Source: Diprion similis (Eukaryota > Arthropoda > Insecta > Hymenoptera > Diprionidae). Taken from it: a stretch of 64,000 bases of DNA. Made by a program: the position numbers and the translations under genes. Under the pieces are notes generated by a model. It was not told the origin of the DNA. It did not search any database and saw only the letters and a program-made list of their open reading frames with translations. Positions 1-10,831 of this stretch are shown here, in pieces (the first letter of the stretch is position 1; every line of letters starts with the position of its first letter). The stretch is from the NCBI RefSeq assembly GCF_021155765.1, contig NC_060109.1, positions 1,575,001 through 1,639,000 of the forward strand, read 5' to 3'.

Positions 1-993
1 CAAAACGAACAATTGTTCAGCAAAATCGAACGGATCTACTAGATTTTTTCAAAATAATTTTTGAGCGAGTTTTAATTAACAAAACATCCGACACATACAA
101 GCTTTTGTTTTAAATTTATATACTTTCGTACAGATTTTCGATACTCTTTTAAGTAATAAAATTATTCGATAACTGATCAAAGTACGACAATTTCTTTAAA
201 AAAATTAATCCCAAGTAACGTTTTAATTTCTGTATCTAAAAAAATATGCGCTATTAATTTTTTGTCTCTTATTATCACGAGTTTTAAGGATGATTCGAAT
301 ATTCCTCCAACATTATCGAATAGAAGAAAAAAAAAAAAAAAATTACGATTTCAAATTTAAAAATACAGTTAAAACGAAGTAAAAATATTTTTCATTCGTC
401 ACTCATCGTTTTAAAAAAAAAAAAATAGAATTCTACGTACCGTACATATAATTATCGTTATACCGAAATATCTTCCGTCAGAATTTCATTTTCATGGTTC
501 ATTTTTTTTTCTTTTTTTTTTTTCATCTATCTCTTTTCTTTGTTTTCTATTGCAATCTAATCGGAAAGGTAATTTCGAATAAGTGAAAGCTTCTGTCAGG
601 TGAAACGAGGGGGAATTTACTACCGGCGGTAAATAATTAGGTCAATGCTACTGCAGAGAGTGAGCAATTTATCAGAAATCCACGTGCTCGTAATCGTATG
701 ATATTATAGCGAAGGTGAGGTGGATTAATGACTGGAAATAGAGCTGATCTTTTTTTCCTAGTTAAATAAAGCTAACAACTTTATTATTACACAATTTTTT
801 TCAAATAGAAATATTATCATGTATTTTTATTCAACGAATAAACGAAATTAACTTCTCGTCTTTCATTTACAAATTTCGATGAAACGTACGTATAAATAAA
901 TTATCGACAGAGACGGATGATGAATTCTATACAAAATTTTAACGTCACTTCGTTATATATTCTGAATTCTGAATTCTGAGGTATAAAAATATG

Positions 994-1034
<41 letters not shown>

Positions 1035-1084
1035 AGAGACTCGTAATCGACGACCGAAGAAAAAAAAAATCCAACACCTCAATA
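1..1084. other. AT-rich noncoding sequence
   Basis: No convincing coding exon on either strand. It holds A/T homopolymers and a TA dinucleotide run near 996-1028. A short GC-richer patch near 600-720 carries no recognisable gene. At about 1036 a stretch resembles the 'CGTAATC(A)GCGACC' core of the dispersed foldback family described elsewhere in the window. Confidence 0.6.
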
Positions 1085-1274
1085 TATACCTGAAATAAAA
1101 GATACTATATCCTATAAAACTCGAAATCAGTAATTTGGAACAAAACAAAAACAGCAACAACAACAACAATAATTTAGTTCCTCGGATTCAGATTGTCAAT
1201 TTCAAATTTTAATACAAGATACTATAGTATATAAAACTCGAAATCGGTAATTAGGAACAAAAAAAAAAGAACAT

Positions 1275-1305
<31 letters not shown>

Positions 1306-1945
1306 AATTTAGTTCCTCGGATTCAGATTGTCAATTTGAAATTTTAATACAAGATACTGTGTTGTATAAAACTCAAAATAAGTAATTAGGAACAGCAATA
1401 ACAACAGCAACAATAACAACAGTAATTTAGTTCCTCAGATTAAGATCGTCAATTTGAAATTGCAATACGAGATACTATGTTGTATAAAACTCAAAATAAG
1501 TAATTGGGAACAAAAAAAAAAAAAACAACAGCAACAACAACAACAACAACAATAATTTAGTTCCTCAGATTAAGATCGTCAATTTGGAATTGCAATACGA
1601 GATACTATGTTGTATAAAACTCAAAATAAGTAATTGGGAACAAAAAAAAAAAAAAAACAACAGCAACAACAACAACAACAATAATTTAGTTCCTCAGATT
1701 AAGATCGTCAATTTGAAATTGCAATACGAGATACTATGTTGTATAAAACTCAAAATAAGTAATTGGGAACAAAAAAAAAAAAAAACAACAGCAACAACAA
1801 CAACAACAACAATAATTTAGTTCCTCAGATTAAGATCGTCAATTTGAAATTCGCATACAAGATACTATATTATATAAAGCTCGAAATCAGTAATTAGGAA
1901 CAAAACAACAAAACAACAACAACAACAATAATAATAAACAAATTT
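1085..1945. repeat. CAA-rich minisatellite, six to seven units of about 118-135 bp
   Basis: A tandem array whose anchor 'AATTTAGTTCCTC' recurs at about 1171, 1306, 1424, 1554, 1683 and 1814. Each unit ends in a variable poly-A plus (CAA)n tract and contains 'TATAAAACTC(A/G)AAAT'. Units four to six are nearly identical apart from tract length, so the array has expanded recently. Open frames inside it (Asn-rich in one frame) are products of the repeat, not genes. Confidence 0.9.
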
Positions 1946-2060
1946 GTTAATCTTAAAACGTAAGCGTTTCACATGTTTTCTTCTTCCTCGGAAAGAAACA
2001 AAAAAAAAAAGTAAATAAAACGGAAAGTAAAATAAATACTACAGAGCTGGATTACGTTTG

Positions 2061-2153
2061 TATTCGTTCATTCGTTCATTCATTCATTCATTCATTCATT
2101 CATTCATTCATTCATTCATTCATTCATTCATTCATTCGTTCGTTCATTCATTC
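2061..2153. repeat. (ATTC)n microsatellite
   Basis: More than twenty near-perfect ATTC repeats with a few ATTCG interruptions at both ends. The frame encoding alternating Ser-Phe-Ile-His is a repeat artefact. Confidence 0.95.
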
Positions 2154-2792
2154 GATGACGTACTGTTGAGTCTGGAAATTTTTTTTAATCCGCGCCTAAA
2201 CGATATACCATCAAAATCTAGTTGTCAAACATACGATCAGCATCAATTCTTGCAAACACTTAGCACGCTGTTGCAAAATTAACGTTCGCATAGAGCTACA
2301 GGCAGCAGTAGCACCAGTAGCAGAAAAATAGGATAGATATGAGGCGTTACATTACGTCACGTGTACACGTATGTATATCTGTGACTCACTTTCGTGACGT
2401 AGAAGAGTGAAGATTATATATATATAGGCCATCCCTCTTACGGTTCTACGTATATTGCACAGGTTGGCAGAATTTTTTTTTTTTCTCTTTTAGTGTCCGT
2501 ATTTTTTATTTTTATTTTTTTTTTGTTTCGAGTTTATATTTAAATAGATAAATTTTTATTCGGACGACAAACTTCCAAGACTTATCATTGTTATCAATCA
2601 ATGTAAAAAGGACAAAAGCAAACTACTTTTGTATATACACGTAACAAATGAATATTTTGGTTATTTATTGATGTATATATATATATATATAGAATCAAAA
2701 TTTATTCAAATTTAAATATATAAATCGGTAAGGAAAATAATTTTTTTTCTCTCTTGATCTGTGATTGATTATAATTTTTTTTAACAAAAGTG

Positions 2793-2836
<44 letters not shown>

Positions 2837-4639
2837 AGAAGAATAAAGAAGCAATTATCACAGCACGATGGATAGTTTCTGGTTTGTACCTTTGTACAAA
2901 AGTTGTTATATATACACACTGCATAATCTGATTAATAATAATAATAATAATAGTACAAGGTGCTGACATCGCTGAGCAAGATATTTATATATATATATAT
3001 AAAACAGTTGAGTATGAATACGCAGACACAAACTCATTTCAATTAAATGTATCGGATTACTCGCGAGCACCATGAAATGTTCGAAACTCCTCTCTGCGGA
3101 ATGCTTACCGAGAAATTTAATCCCGAAATGACATTTAGTTTACAATTAGCCGATTGGAATATGGAGATAGCGAAAGTGAAGAAACAATAACACGTGTGTG
3201 TATGTATATGTATAAAATAACATGATATAATACATTATATATAATATATGATGGATTCGTATCAACGCTCGCAGCATCACTAAACCTTTCGTATTATGCA
3301 CTCACAGTGAATGATGATGATTATGATGATGATGATGACAGCATCGTTTCAGGCACAGACGAAGGGGATTTTATTATTCGGATACCAAGAATGAAACAAC
3401 GATACTCGAATTGCCAATGAGATGCGAGGAATGCTTTCCACGTCGCTGTTGGTTCATGTAGTATCAATGATTGTATGTCGTACTGCTGCTTTATCAATGG
3501 TAGAAGTAAGGAAAAGTGTCTCATATGGGTTTTCAAACGTAAAAAATGGTCCCGAAAAACAAGAAATCATGGTTCAACAAGTCAACGCCAGAATGGCGCT
3601 GATAAGCAATAAGGGAACCATAAAGGAACCATAAGGGTACCAATCTGATTGGCGTTTTGTGAAACTTTTGTTGCAGCAACGGCATCTTAATTTACCCCTT
3701 TATGGTCGACATACTGCTTCATTGCATGTGGTTGAAGTAATTAGCGTTACTGTAACGACGAATGTTAAGGAAATATCGTTACTTCGCGCCTTTAGAATTG
3801 TCTGGAATTTAGTAAACCATACTGAAGATCAAGGCCCAAAAGTGACCAAACAAACAAAATCTTATATGTAATGTATACCGCGTGGGAAAAGACTTGTGGA
3901 ACAAAAATTTTCACGCATGAATCTCAATTGCAACGAAAAAAGTGATTCGTGATTCGTGAACAAAATCTGAGAAAATGACTCCGTTAAAAAAATTTACTAA
4001 TACTAAGCCCAACATATATCTACCAACACTTTTCAAAAGCAGACTACTTAGAAAAAAAAAAAAGTCATTTGAAATTTGAAATATAACGAATCTCTTCCTA
4101 ATGGTTCTCGTGACATTCATTGTGTACGAAGTAACGCGTGTTCGATAGAGAACCAATTTTCGTCGGCAAGTCATAGTGAGCCTTATACAGCGCAGGCGCA
4201 TGCACGCGTACAAAATTCAACATAACCTCAACTACAACTTTGATTAACACATATATATATAAACAAACATGTTGGGTCACGTAACATAAAGCTGATGTTA
4301 GTAACGTTAACGTAACGATGTAGTACCAGAGTAAGAAATCATTATTGAACAATTTGAGAATGACTTTCGAGGAGTTGTGGTTTTTTACAATAAGAGTATA
4401 TTTAGTTTGTTTATTCCAGAATGCCACCTATTTTAAAAAACGTTTTTACGATTTTAGAGTAGTTTTATTCGATTTAACAGTTTTTTTTTTTTTGTAATTG
4501 TATGATCTTGATATGTCAGAGGATCAAAGTTTATGTTCAAATTGTTTTTATGTTTCGTTAATTTTTTTATATAAATTAACAAATTCTGAAAAATAGCACT
4601 TTTTTTTTTTTTTAGAAAAAATGTATTATTGAAGATAGT
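2154..4639. other. Noncoding region with homopolymers
   Basis: Contains a poly-A tract of about 40 bases near 2797-2835, TA runs near 2670 and 2985, and GAT-rich simple sequence near 3310-3340. Short open frames at 3422-3871 are interrupted, change frame and match no family I recognise. I see no supported gene. Confidence 0.55.
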
Positions 4640-4970
4640 TTCAAGAGTATTCTTACGATTTTTGATAGGCGAGGGTTTTTCTGGTCGTTGATTACGAATA
4701 CGTTTTCTGATTTGCAAAATTCGAAAATGGCGGAAACAATATGGCGGCTGTAAACTTCAAATGACCCATTTTATGACCGCAAAACGATTGCAATTGATTT
4801 GAAAGTATGGAAAAGATCTTGGGTTTTATGATTTGCGAAGGTCAAACGACTTTTTGCGTTTTGGTCCACCATATTGGTTCCGCCGTTTTCAATTTTCAAA
4901 TTTTGAGTGCAGATTCGTAATCAGCGACCCCAAAAACCCTCGAGTACAAAATTTCAAGTCGATAGTAAGT
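4640..4970. mobile_element. Foldback repeat, 'TTCGTAATCAGCGACC' family, copy 1
   Basis: An imperfect inverted repeat of about 330 bp. The left arm reads 'GAGGGTTTTTCTGGTCGTTG...' into 'GAAAATGGCGGAA'. The right arm (around 4850-4955) is its reverse complement and contains 'TTCGTAATCAGCGACCCCAA'. The same core recurs near 18.54, 27.47-27.60, 55.7-55.9 and 61.9-62.07 kb. No transposase is visible, so this is a nonautonomous element or other hairpin-forming repeat. Confidence 0.7.
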
Positions 4971-6948
4971 AAGAAAAAATGTGTGCCGCTAACGGTTAAG
5001 GGTTGCAAGAATCGTGGTGGGACCTGCAAAGTTAAAAGTATTCGCATTTGTACTAGACGTGAATTGAAGAATTCAGTCAACCTTTGACGCGTAGCATCGT
5101 AATTTACCTCGGAATCTTTAAAAAAATTTTGGCATCAACCACCTCAACTGGTGGAACTTTTTTTATTGTAAATTATCTTATTAAATCCTTAGATTATGAT
5201 GACGTTAACGTGACTCGTTTCTTCGATTTCGTATCATTGCACGTTGCAACGTGCTTCTGTTACTCTGCATCTATTCTACTCCAAAGAGATATTCACAAAC
5301 GATTCCAACGATTTCAAACAATTTCAAGTGATTCTAAGAGATTTTAAATTGACTGCTTTCCAAAGAAGTTAACAATAATTTCAGCAATTGAATATCCTCT
5401 CGTTCTACTTTTTTTTCCTACATGCAATTTCGAAATGATTACGATAACTAGCAATGGAAGCATTTTATCAATGAAACCCCGAATGAAACGTTGTCGCGCA
5501 CAACAAACATTAGATATGGTTTTACATATAAGTGATACCTGTGTGTAAGTATTTATGCACGACTGTGTATAAGGCACGCACACCTAGTCTACTTGTAACT
5601 GGGCCGAATCAAGTTTCACCGACCAAGATCATTCTTGGTCTTGAACGTATAAGGTAGCTGAAATTCCGATGAAGTTCAAGTTCGTAACGTCGATGTATAA
5701 TATAATAACGATGCAGGCATTTTCATGGGGGAGAGAATGGTGGTTTCGCAAGTTCAGGATCGTCTCTCGAATTCATTAAGACGTGATAGACAAAAACATA
5801 CAAAATACTTTACGTTCTTATAGTTTGAAAATTAAACCCCTTGGGAACCATTAAAAACATGACAAAATTGGGAAATAGCGTTTTTTTTTTTGGGGGGGAG
5901 GGGGGGGGGGAGGGCTGTTTCGTTATATTAACGTTTCTAACTTGATCCTCGTTAGTTTTCGATTTTGGATGATATAACAATTTTTTTTTTTTTTTTTGTT
6001 TATATGGAAAATATGGAATAATGGAAAATATATATTCATACTTTGAAAAAACTTAAAAGTACTTCAGTAAGTCGATGAAATAAGATTGCAAAATTGTGAT
6101 TCCTCCCAATATTTTGGTCGACAACTTCACATCGTAGCCATAAAAAAAAAATACGCGGTTTATAACGTGAAGACAACGACAGTTAAAAAAAAAAAAAAAA
6201 ACTGTACTGCACAACTTTTTCGAATCGTAAGAATTACAGTAAACAGTCACAATCCAATTTAAAAATTGTGAAACGGTGATTTGTTTTAAGTCGATGTTTC
6301 TTTAGTTTTGTTTTTATTCATTTATTTTTTTTTTTTTCACAAAAGATGTTCGTAAATAATAGAAATTCAATTCAATTCAATTCAATTAAAAAAAAAAAAA
6401 AAAAAAAAAAAGAACTTGGTTAAAAACTTTAGACAGATTCTATTGTTCGACTTGACGGTTACCGACCGATGACGTCACGCCGCGTTGCATGTGCAATTTT
6501 GTTTACGTCACACATTTCATTTTATTTCACTCTCTTACCCTCAATTCTGTTTTTGGACCTCCCCTACGGTAAACACTGAAACACTCGACAAGGTCTGCAC
6601 GTTTAGACGAACGTGTTGCGTTACTCCGACGGTACAAGTAAGAGCTGCACTTGCAGTTACATCGAAAATAGCAGACGTCGCATACCGCGTCCACCTCTAC
6701 TAGCTCAACGAAATGCTACTTATACTAGGTCAAGATGCACCGCGTGTGCATTATTATTTTTATTTCCTTCATGCCTTCCGGTCGAGTGTTTCCTTTTCCG
6801 TATCTTTTTTCATCCTCGAATCATCAATATCATTATCATAATGGTTATGACGAATTGCAAAAAATTCCTCCGCACAACTCATAAGTCTCTTCTCTTTTTC
6901 TATACCTACTCGTGTTGTGCGAATTGTTAACAACAGAATTTTCGGTCG
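4971..6948. other. Noncoding region, partly GC-richer around 6.44-6.80 kb
   Basis: No supported coding exon. Poly-G (about 5891-5913), several poly-T/A tracts and a TTCAA microsatellite near 6366 are present. The stretch 6440-6800 is less AT-rich and contains a perfect CRE palindrome, so it could be a promoter of something not recognised here. Confidence 0.5.
6470..6477. promoter_or_regulatory. Perfect CRE-type palindrome TGACGTCA
   Basis: This is the consensus full CREB/ATF site, in a GC-richer patch ('CCGATGACGTCACGCCGCG'). No adjacent gene could be identified, so its role is unknown and a chance occurrence is possible. Confidence 0.25.
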
Positions 6949-7181
6949 TCTGCTACAGTTTGAACTGCATTCGCTAAAATCCAAGAGCAATTGTTTGCCA
7001 GGGCGACCAACTGTCATGAACGTAACCTAAAAAATTTCAACAGCGTTGCTGAGAGTTGTGATCAACACTGACAACTATCGAAAGTTTTGAGGTTATATAC
7101 ACCGAAACTTATGACGTTTGGTCGACCTGGTGAACAATGCTCTCGGATTTTAGCGCATGCGCATTCAACCGTAGCAGAAGA
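6949..7181. mobile_element. MITE-like inverted-repeat element with a GCGCATGCGC arm
   Basis: The arms are about 70 bp (6949-7018 against 7108-7181 reversed) and share 'CTGCTAC', 'CGCTAAAATCC', 'AGAGCA' and 'GACCAA(C/A)(T/C)GTCAT'. The right arm contains the perfect palindrome GCGCATGCGC at 7153-7162. A related arm occurs at 38.6 kb. There is no coding capacity. Confidence 0.8.
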
Positions 7182-7204
7182 TGAATTCCGTCGTTAGCAA
7201 TTCA

Positions 7205-7488
7205 CACTGTGGTGTGAGCATACATGGTGTGCCTAGAACTCCTACGACACGCTCCTTTCTTCGAGGTTAAAGCCTTCAAGTGAGACGTGTACCAACTGTC
7301 TAAAGAAATTCCTATATTGTTAGGGAATTATTTTTCTTGCGAACGCTACCCTGCTCGGTAATACCGTCATGTATAGTCGTGGTCTGAGTTATTTAAAGAC
7401 CCGCTAATTTTTTCCCCGCGCAGATTCAACCTCACAAAAATTAATCACCACCGATCTAGGGTATTTTGGCGCCGTTGGTACACATCTT
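7205..7488. mobile_element. Dispersed element, truncated copy (second copy at 23.48-23.85 kb)
   Basis: About 285 bp align closely with 23484-23761, from 'GTGTGAGCATACATGGTGTG' to 'TACACATCTTA'. The copy at 23 kb shows this end is a terminal inverted repeat, and the right terminus is missing here. It directly follows the preceding MITE. Noncoding. Confidence 0.8.
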
Positions 7489-9136
7489 AGATTCGTTTAT
7501 AACTCCAGAACTACTGAACCGATTTAGATTATTTTTTTTTCTGTCGATAGCTGCGACGTCTGGCAAAGTGTTAGCCTCTATTTCGTTACTAATAGATCGA
7601 TACTTTTGAAGATACAACGGTATTTGTACACCAAACCGGAACGGGATCAATCACTCGTACAATCTCTGACTAAGCTTCTATAGATTTTAAAATAAAGTAA
7701 CACTCAAGAATTTTCAAGGCCTCGATTAGCTGTGCAAAAAATATTCCCGAGAGCATATTACTGTGTCTAATAATTTTTACACAAAATTTGTTCGAAGATA
7801 TTCACCGACGGTGATCCGGCGACTGCTAAACGGGTATGATATGAAGTATGGAAGATACTTGTATGATGTATGATTATATGTGGCCGTGATGTAACTGGAC
7901 ATCGCACTCCTTTCATGCGTTATTCAAACGCCGCAACAGAAGATGCAAAACGGTATGAGCTGATGGGTTATTGACGACGATAAGTACATTGAGACATTGC
8001 ATAACAGTACTTTCTTCGCCTTCTACAAGTCGTTGGTACCCGCTAGTCGTCGTCGTCATGTTCAAGGCTCTAGAGTCTAAGACTCTAGAGTGAGTCTAGC
8101 CATGTGACTTCTGACTTCTGAGGATATAGTGAAAGAACAATGACCGCAAGCTGCACGAGTCTTAAGCCTTTTCGAATTCTTTCACGACTCGTCCGATCTT
8201 GGAGAGATTTTTTAGCCGATCTATGACCTCCACGATGCTACGAGCCAAGTGCGGAATCGATTTTTTATCGATCTAAAAATTTTGTACATTCGATTTTTTG
8301 GATGATTAATTGCTTGGAACCCAAAATAGTATGCAAGTCGGGGGTTAAGAAGAGAGAAAATACTATTTTGAAAATCTCTAATGTTATTATTGTATTATGG
8401 AAATGGCATAACCTGACGATAAGGTGTATTTAAACTATTTGAGAAAAGTTTTTTATAACTATAGAAGATTAGTGATAATTAAATTCAAACGCCAGAATTC
8501 GATGATTTGAATCGTTGTTTTTATTTATTGTTTTTTTAATTTCTCGAATTGTTAGTATCTGAGTTTGTTTAGTTCGTTTTTACCATTATCGACGAGAATA
8601 TAATTGATCAAGATTGTTTAAACGGTTTTTTTCCTTCTCCTAACTTGTTAATCAACAACGATAAACGATATGGTTAAAAATTTCAGAGCACAAATTCGAT
8701 AACATTTCTGCCGCTGATTTAGAGCTAATTATTATCTAGAAAATGTGGAAGATATTGAAACGAGGAAAAAGCAACAAACCATATCACAGCTCAGAATATT
8801 ATTTATGGATACACGAAAATACCGTTCGGTATTCGGCGAAAAGAATTCAACATACAAACAATCGACGCGTGTGTAAATCCTGCACGTGGATTCCTTCTAC
8901 AATCGAGAAGGAAATAAAATTCCAAATTTTTTTTACATATTTTGAAAAGACAATTTTATTTTTTTATTTTTTTTGCAGCCACGCTTAGCTCTGCACGAGA
9001 ATATAAAAACAAAGAAATATTTAAAGACTCATTTTTTGTATTCAAAGTCAATTTCAACGAATCAAAATATCAATTTTTCTAAAAACGATTAAAAATCGTA
9101 AAAATCATTAAAAAAAAAAAAAAAAAAAAAAAAAAA
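7489..9136. other. Noncoding region
   Basis: No supported gene. It includes a 23-bp near-perfect palindrome at 8068-8090 (CTCTAGAGTCT around a central A). An 81-codon open frame near 8743 has no recognisable family and ends in poly-T derived Phe runs. Poly-A runs into the doublet that follows. Confidence 0.5.
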
Positions 9137-9290
9137 CAATTTTTCAAGTAAAACTTTGGGCGAAAATAAGAATCTCTGAAACCGTAGCCACTTCGAAGTC
9201 CGTGAAAAATTTCAAAATACTCGGTTTTTTCCCCACCAACGTTTTGTTAGATTAAAGTTACTCACTTAAGCCTCGTGATTTTGTGACAAA

Positions 9291-9322
<32 letters not shown>

Positions 9323-9479
9323 AATTTTTCAAGTAAAACTTTGGGCGAAAATAAGAATCTCTGAAACCGTAGCCACTTCGAAGTCCGTGAAAAATTTCAA
9401 AATACTCGGTTTTTTCCCCACCAACGTTTCGTTAGATTAAAGTTACTCACTTAAGCCTCGTGATTTTGTGACAAACAAG

Positions 9480-9510
<31 letters not shown>
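9137..9510. repeat. Tandem doublet of a 185-bp unit, each followed by long poly-A
   Basis: Two almost identical units start with 'CAATTTTTCAAGTAAAAC' at 9137 and 9322 and end in poly-A tracts. The only substitution I see is one base ('GTTTTGTTAG' against 'GTTTCGTTAG'). This suggests a very recent tandem duplication, probably by unequal exchange between poly-A tracts or SINE-like retroposition. Confidence 0.9.
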
Positions 9511-9740
9511 ACCCATGAATAATCGTAATCACTGAATCATGCATCGAAAGAAAGAAGGAAAGGAAAATGTTTTTCTGGAACAGAAACAACGAGACTAAAA
9601 TCCATTTCTTACATACACTCACACACTTCTATATATATACGTGTATAAACTGTTTTTATGTAGACACAACCGAATTATATTATAAACGATTTTCGTTCTT
9701 TCATGAATTGACTGTGCATATATGTATATATACATGTATA

Positions 9741-10233
9741 CCGGGTGTCCCAAACCACCCGTCAACCCTGATCTAAAATCTGAAGAACTGATTTTTTCAA
9801 AAATTCGAAAACCCAGTATGGCTATAATATCGAGCTAATACCCTACTGAATGATTAAATATTGACGACTTCCGGTCCGACCGGATCTGCGTTTTGTTAGC
9901 CGAAAGTCCACTTTTTTAAATACAACATGCATATTTTTACGACAGTTTCGGATTCGACGTAAAAAATTATGCATCTTTTGCTTGAAACATTCTTTCCCAA
10001 AACCTCATTCTTAACCCCTGAATGATATTTAAAATTTAACTTACGATCGTTCCACACAAAAGCTCTTTTAACCTTAAGAAATCGGATTGAAAAAGAAACT
10101 ACAGAATTTTTTCTGACAATTCTCAATCACTTCGTAACAGCCATACTCAGTTTTTAAAATATCGAAAAAAAAAAAAAAAAACAGTTCTCTAGATTTTTTA
10201 AACAGTGGACGAGTGTTATACTGAGACACCCGG
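9741..10233. mobile_element. Inverted-repeat element with CCGGGTGTC termini, about 490 bp
   Basis: The termini read 'CCGGGTGTCCCA' and, reversed, 'CCGGGTGTCTCAG', flanked on both sides by TATA-rich sequence. The arms extend inward about 90 bp: 'GAACTGATTTTTTC' and 'AGTATGGCT' near 9785-9822 are mirrored near 10139-10190. The interior shows no transposase, so I read it as a nonautonomous DNA element. Confidence 0.8.
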
Positions 10234-10525
10234 TATATATATATATGAATATATATATATATATAAATCTATCATATGTGTATATGAATCAGACGTATAA
10301 ATATACACGGAGGCATGCATATATATATATATACACATATGTACGTACATATATTTATAAAAAAACACAAACGAACGGAAACAATGAAACTTTGTGAATT
10401 GAATAAATACACTGTAACACACGTGTGTGTGTGTGTGTGTGTGAGTATCGATGCCTCATGACTATCAGTGCGTAAATGTGGTATATATATATATATACTT
10501 ATGTGTAGGTGCTGTAAAGAAACCT

Positions 10526-10562
<37 letters not shown>

Positions 10563-10600
10563 AAGAGGGAGAGAGATATATAGATATAGGTCACACATCT
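10234..10600. repeat. Microsatellite cluster (TA)n, (GT)n, (GA)n
   Basis: Alternating TA/CA-rich tracts with (GT)n near 10422-10444 and 10525-10545, followed by (GA)n near 10545-10576. Open frames made of Tyr-Ile or Thr-His repeats here are artefacts. Confidence 0.9.
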
Positions 10601-10796
10601 ATTTTTACACAGTGACGTGAAGAGTCACAGTCTGACGAATGTTTGGACAATTTGCTTTTTTCTTTTCGTTTCCCAATTTAATTTTATTTTATATTAATAG
10701 CGAAAATTGTTGGTTAATTTTTTATAACAACAAGTATGTACTTTTATTAAGGAATAAATTATATTAAATTATGTATATAAAATTGTTTTTATTATA

Positions 10797-10831
<35 letters not shown>

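Noticed and set aside
1584-1820. Asn-rich open frame
   Set aside because: It is the translation of the tandem minisatellite, including its CAA tracts.
1085-1945. CRISPR-like array of regular units
   Set aside because: Units are contiguous and similar throughout with no unique spacers, in a eukaryotic genome. It is a minisatellite.
2058-2282. Ser-Phe-Ile-His repeat frame
   Set aside because: Produced by the ATTC microsatellite; no independent coding evidence.
3321-3871. Successive open frames that suggested a zinc-finger or transposase relic
   Set aside because: Stops and frame changes throughout, and no motif could be matched securely on either strand.
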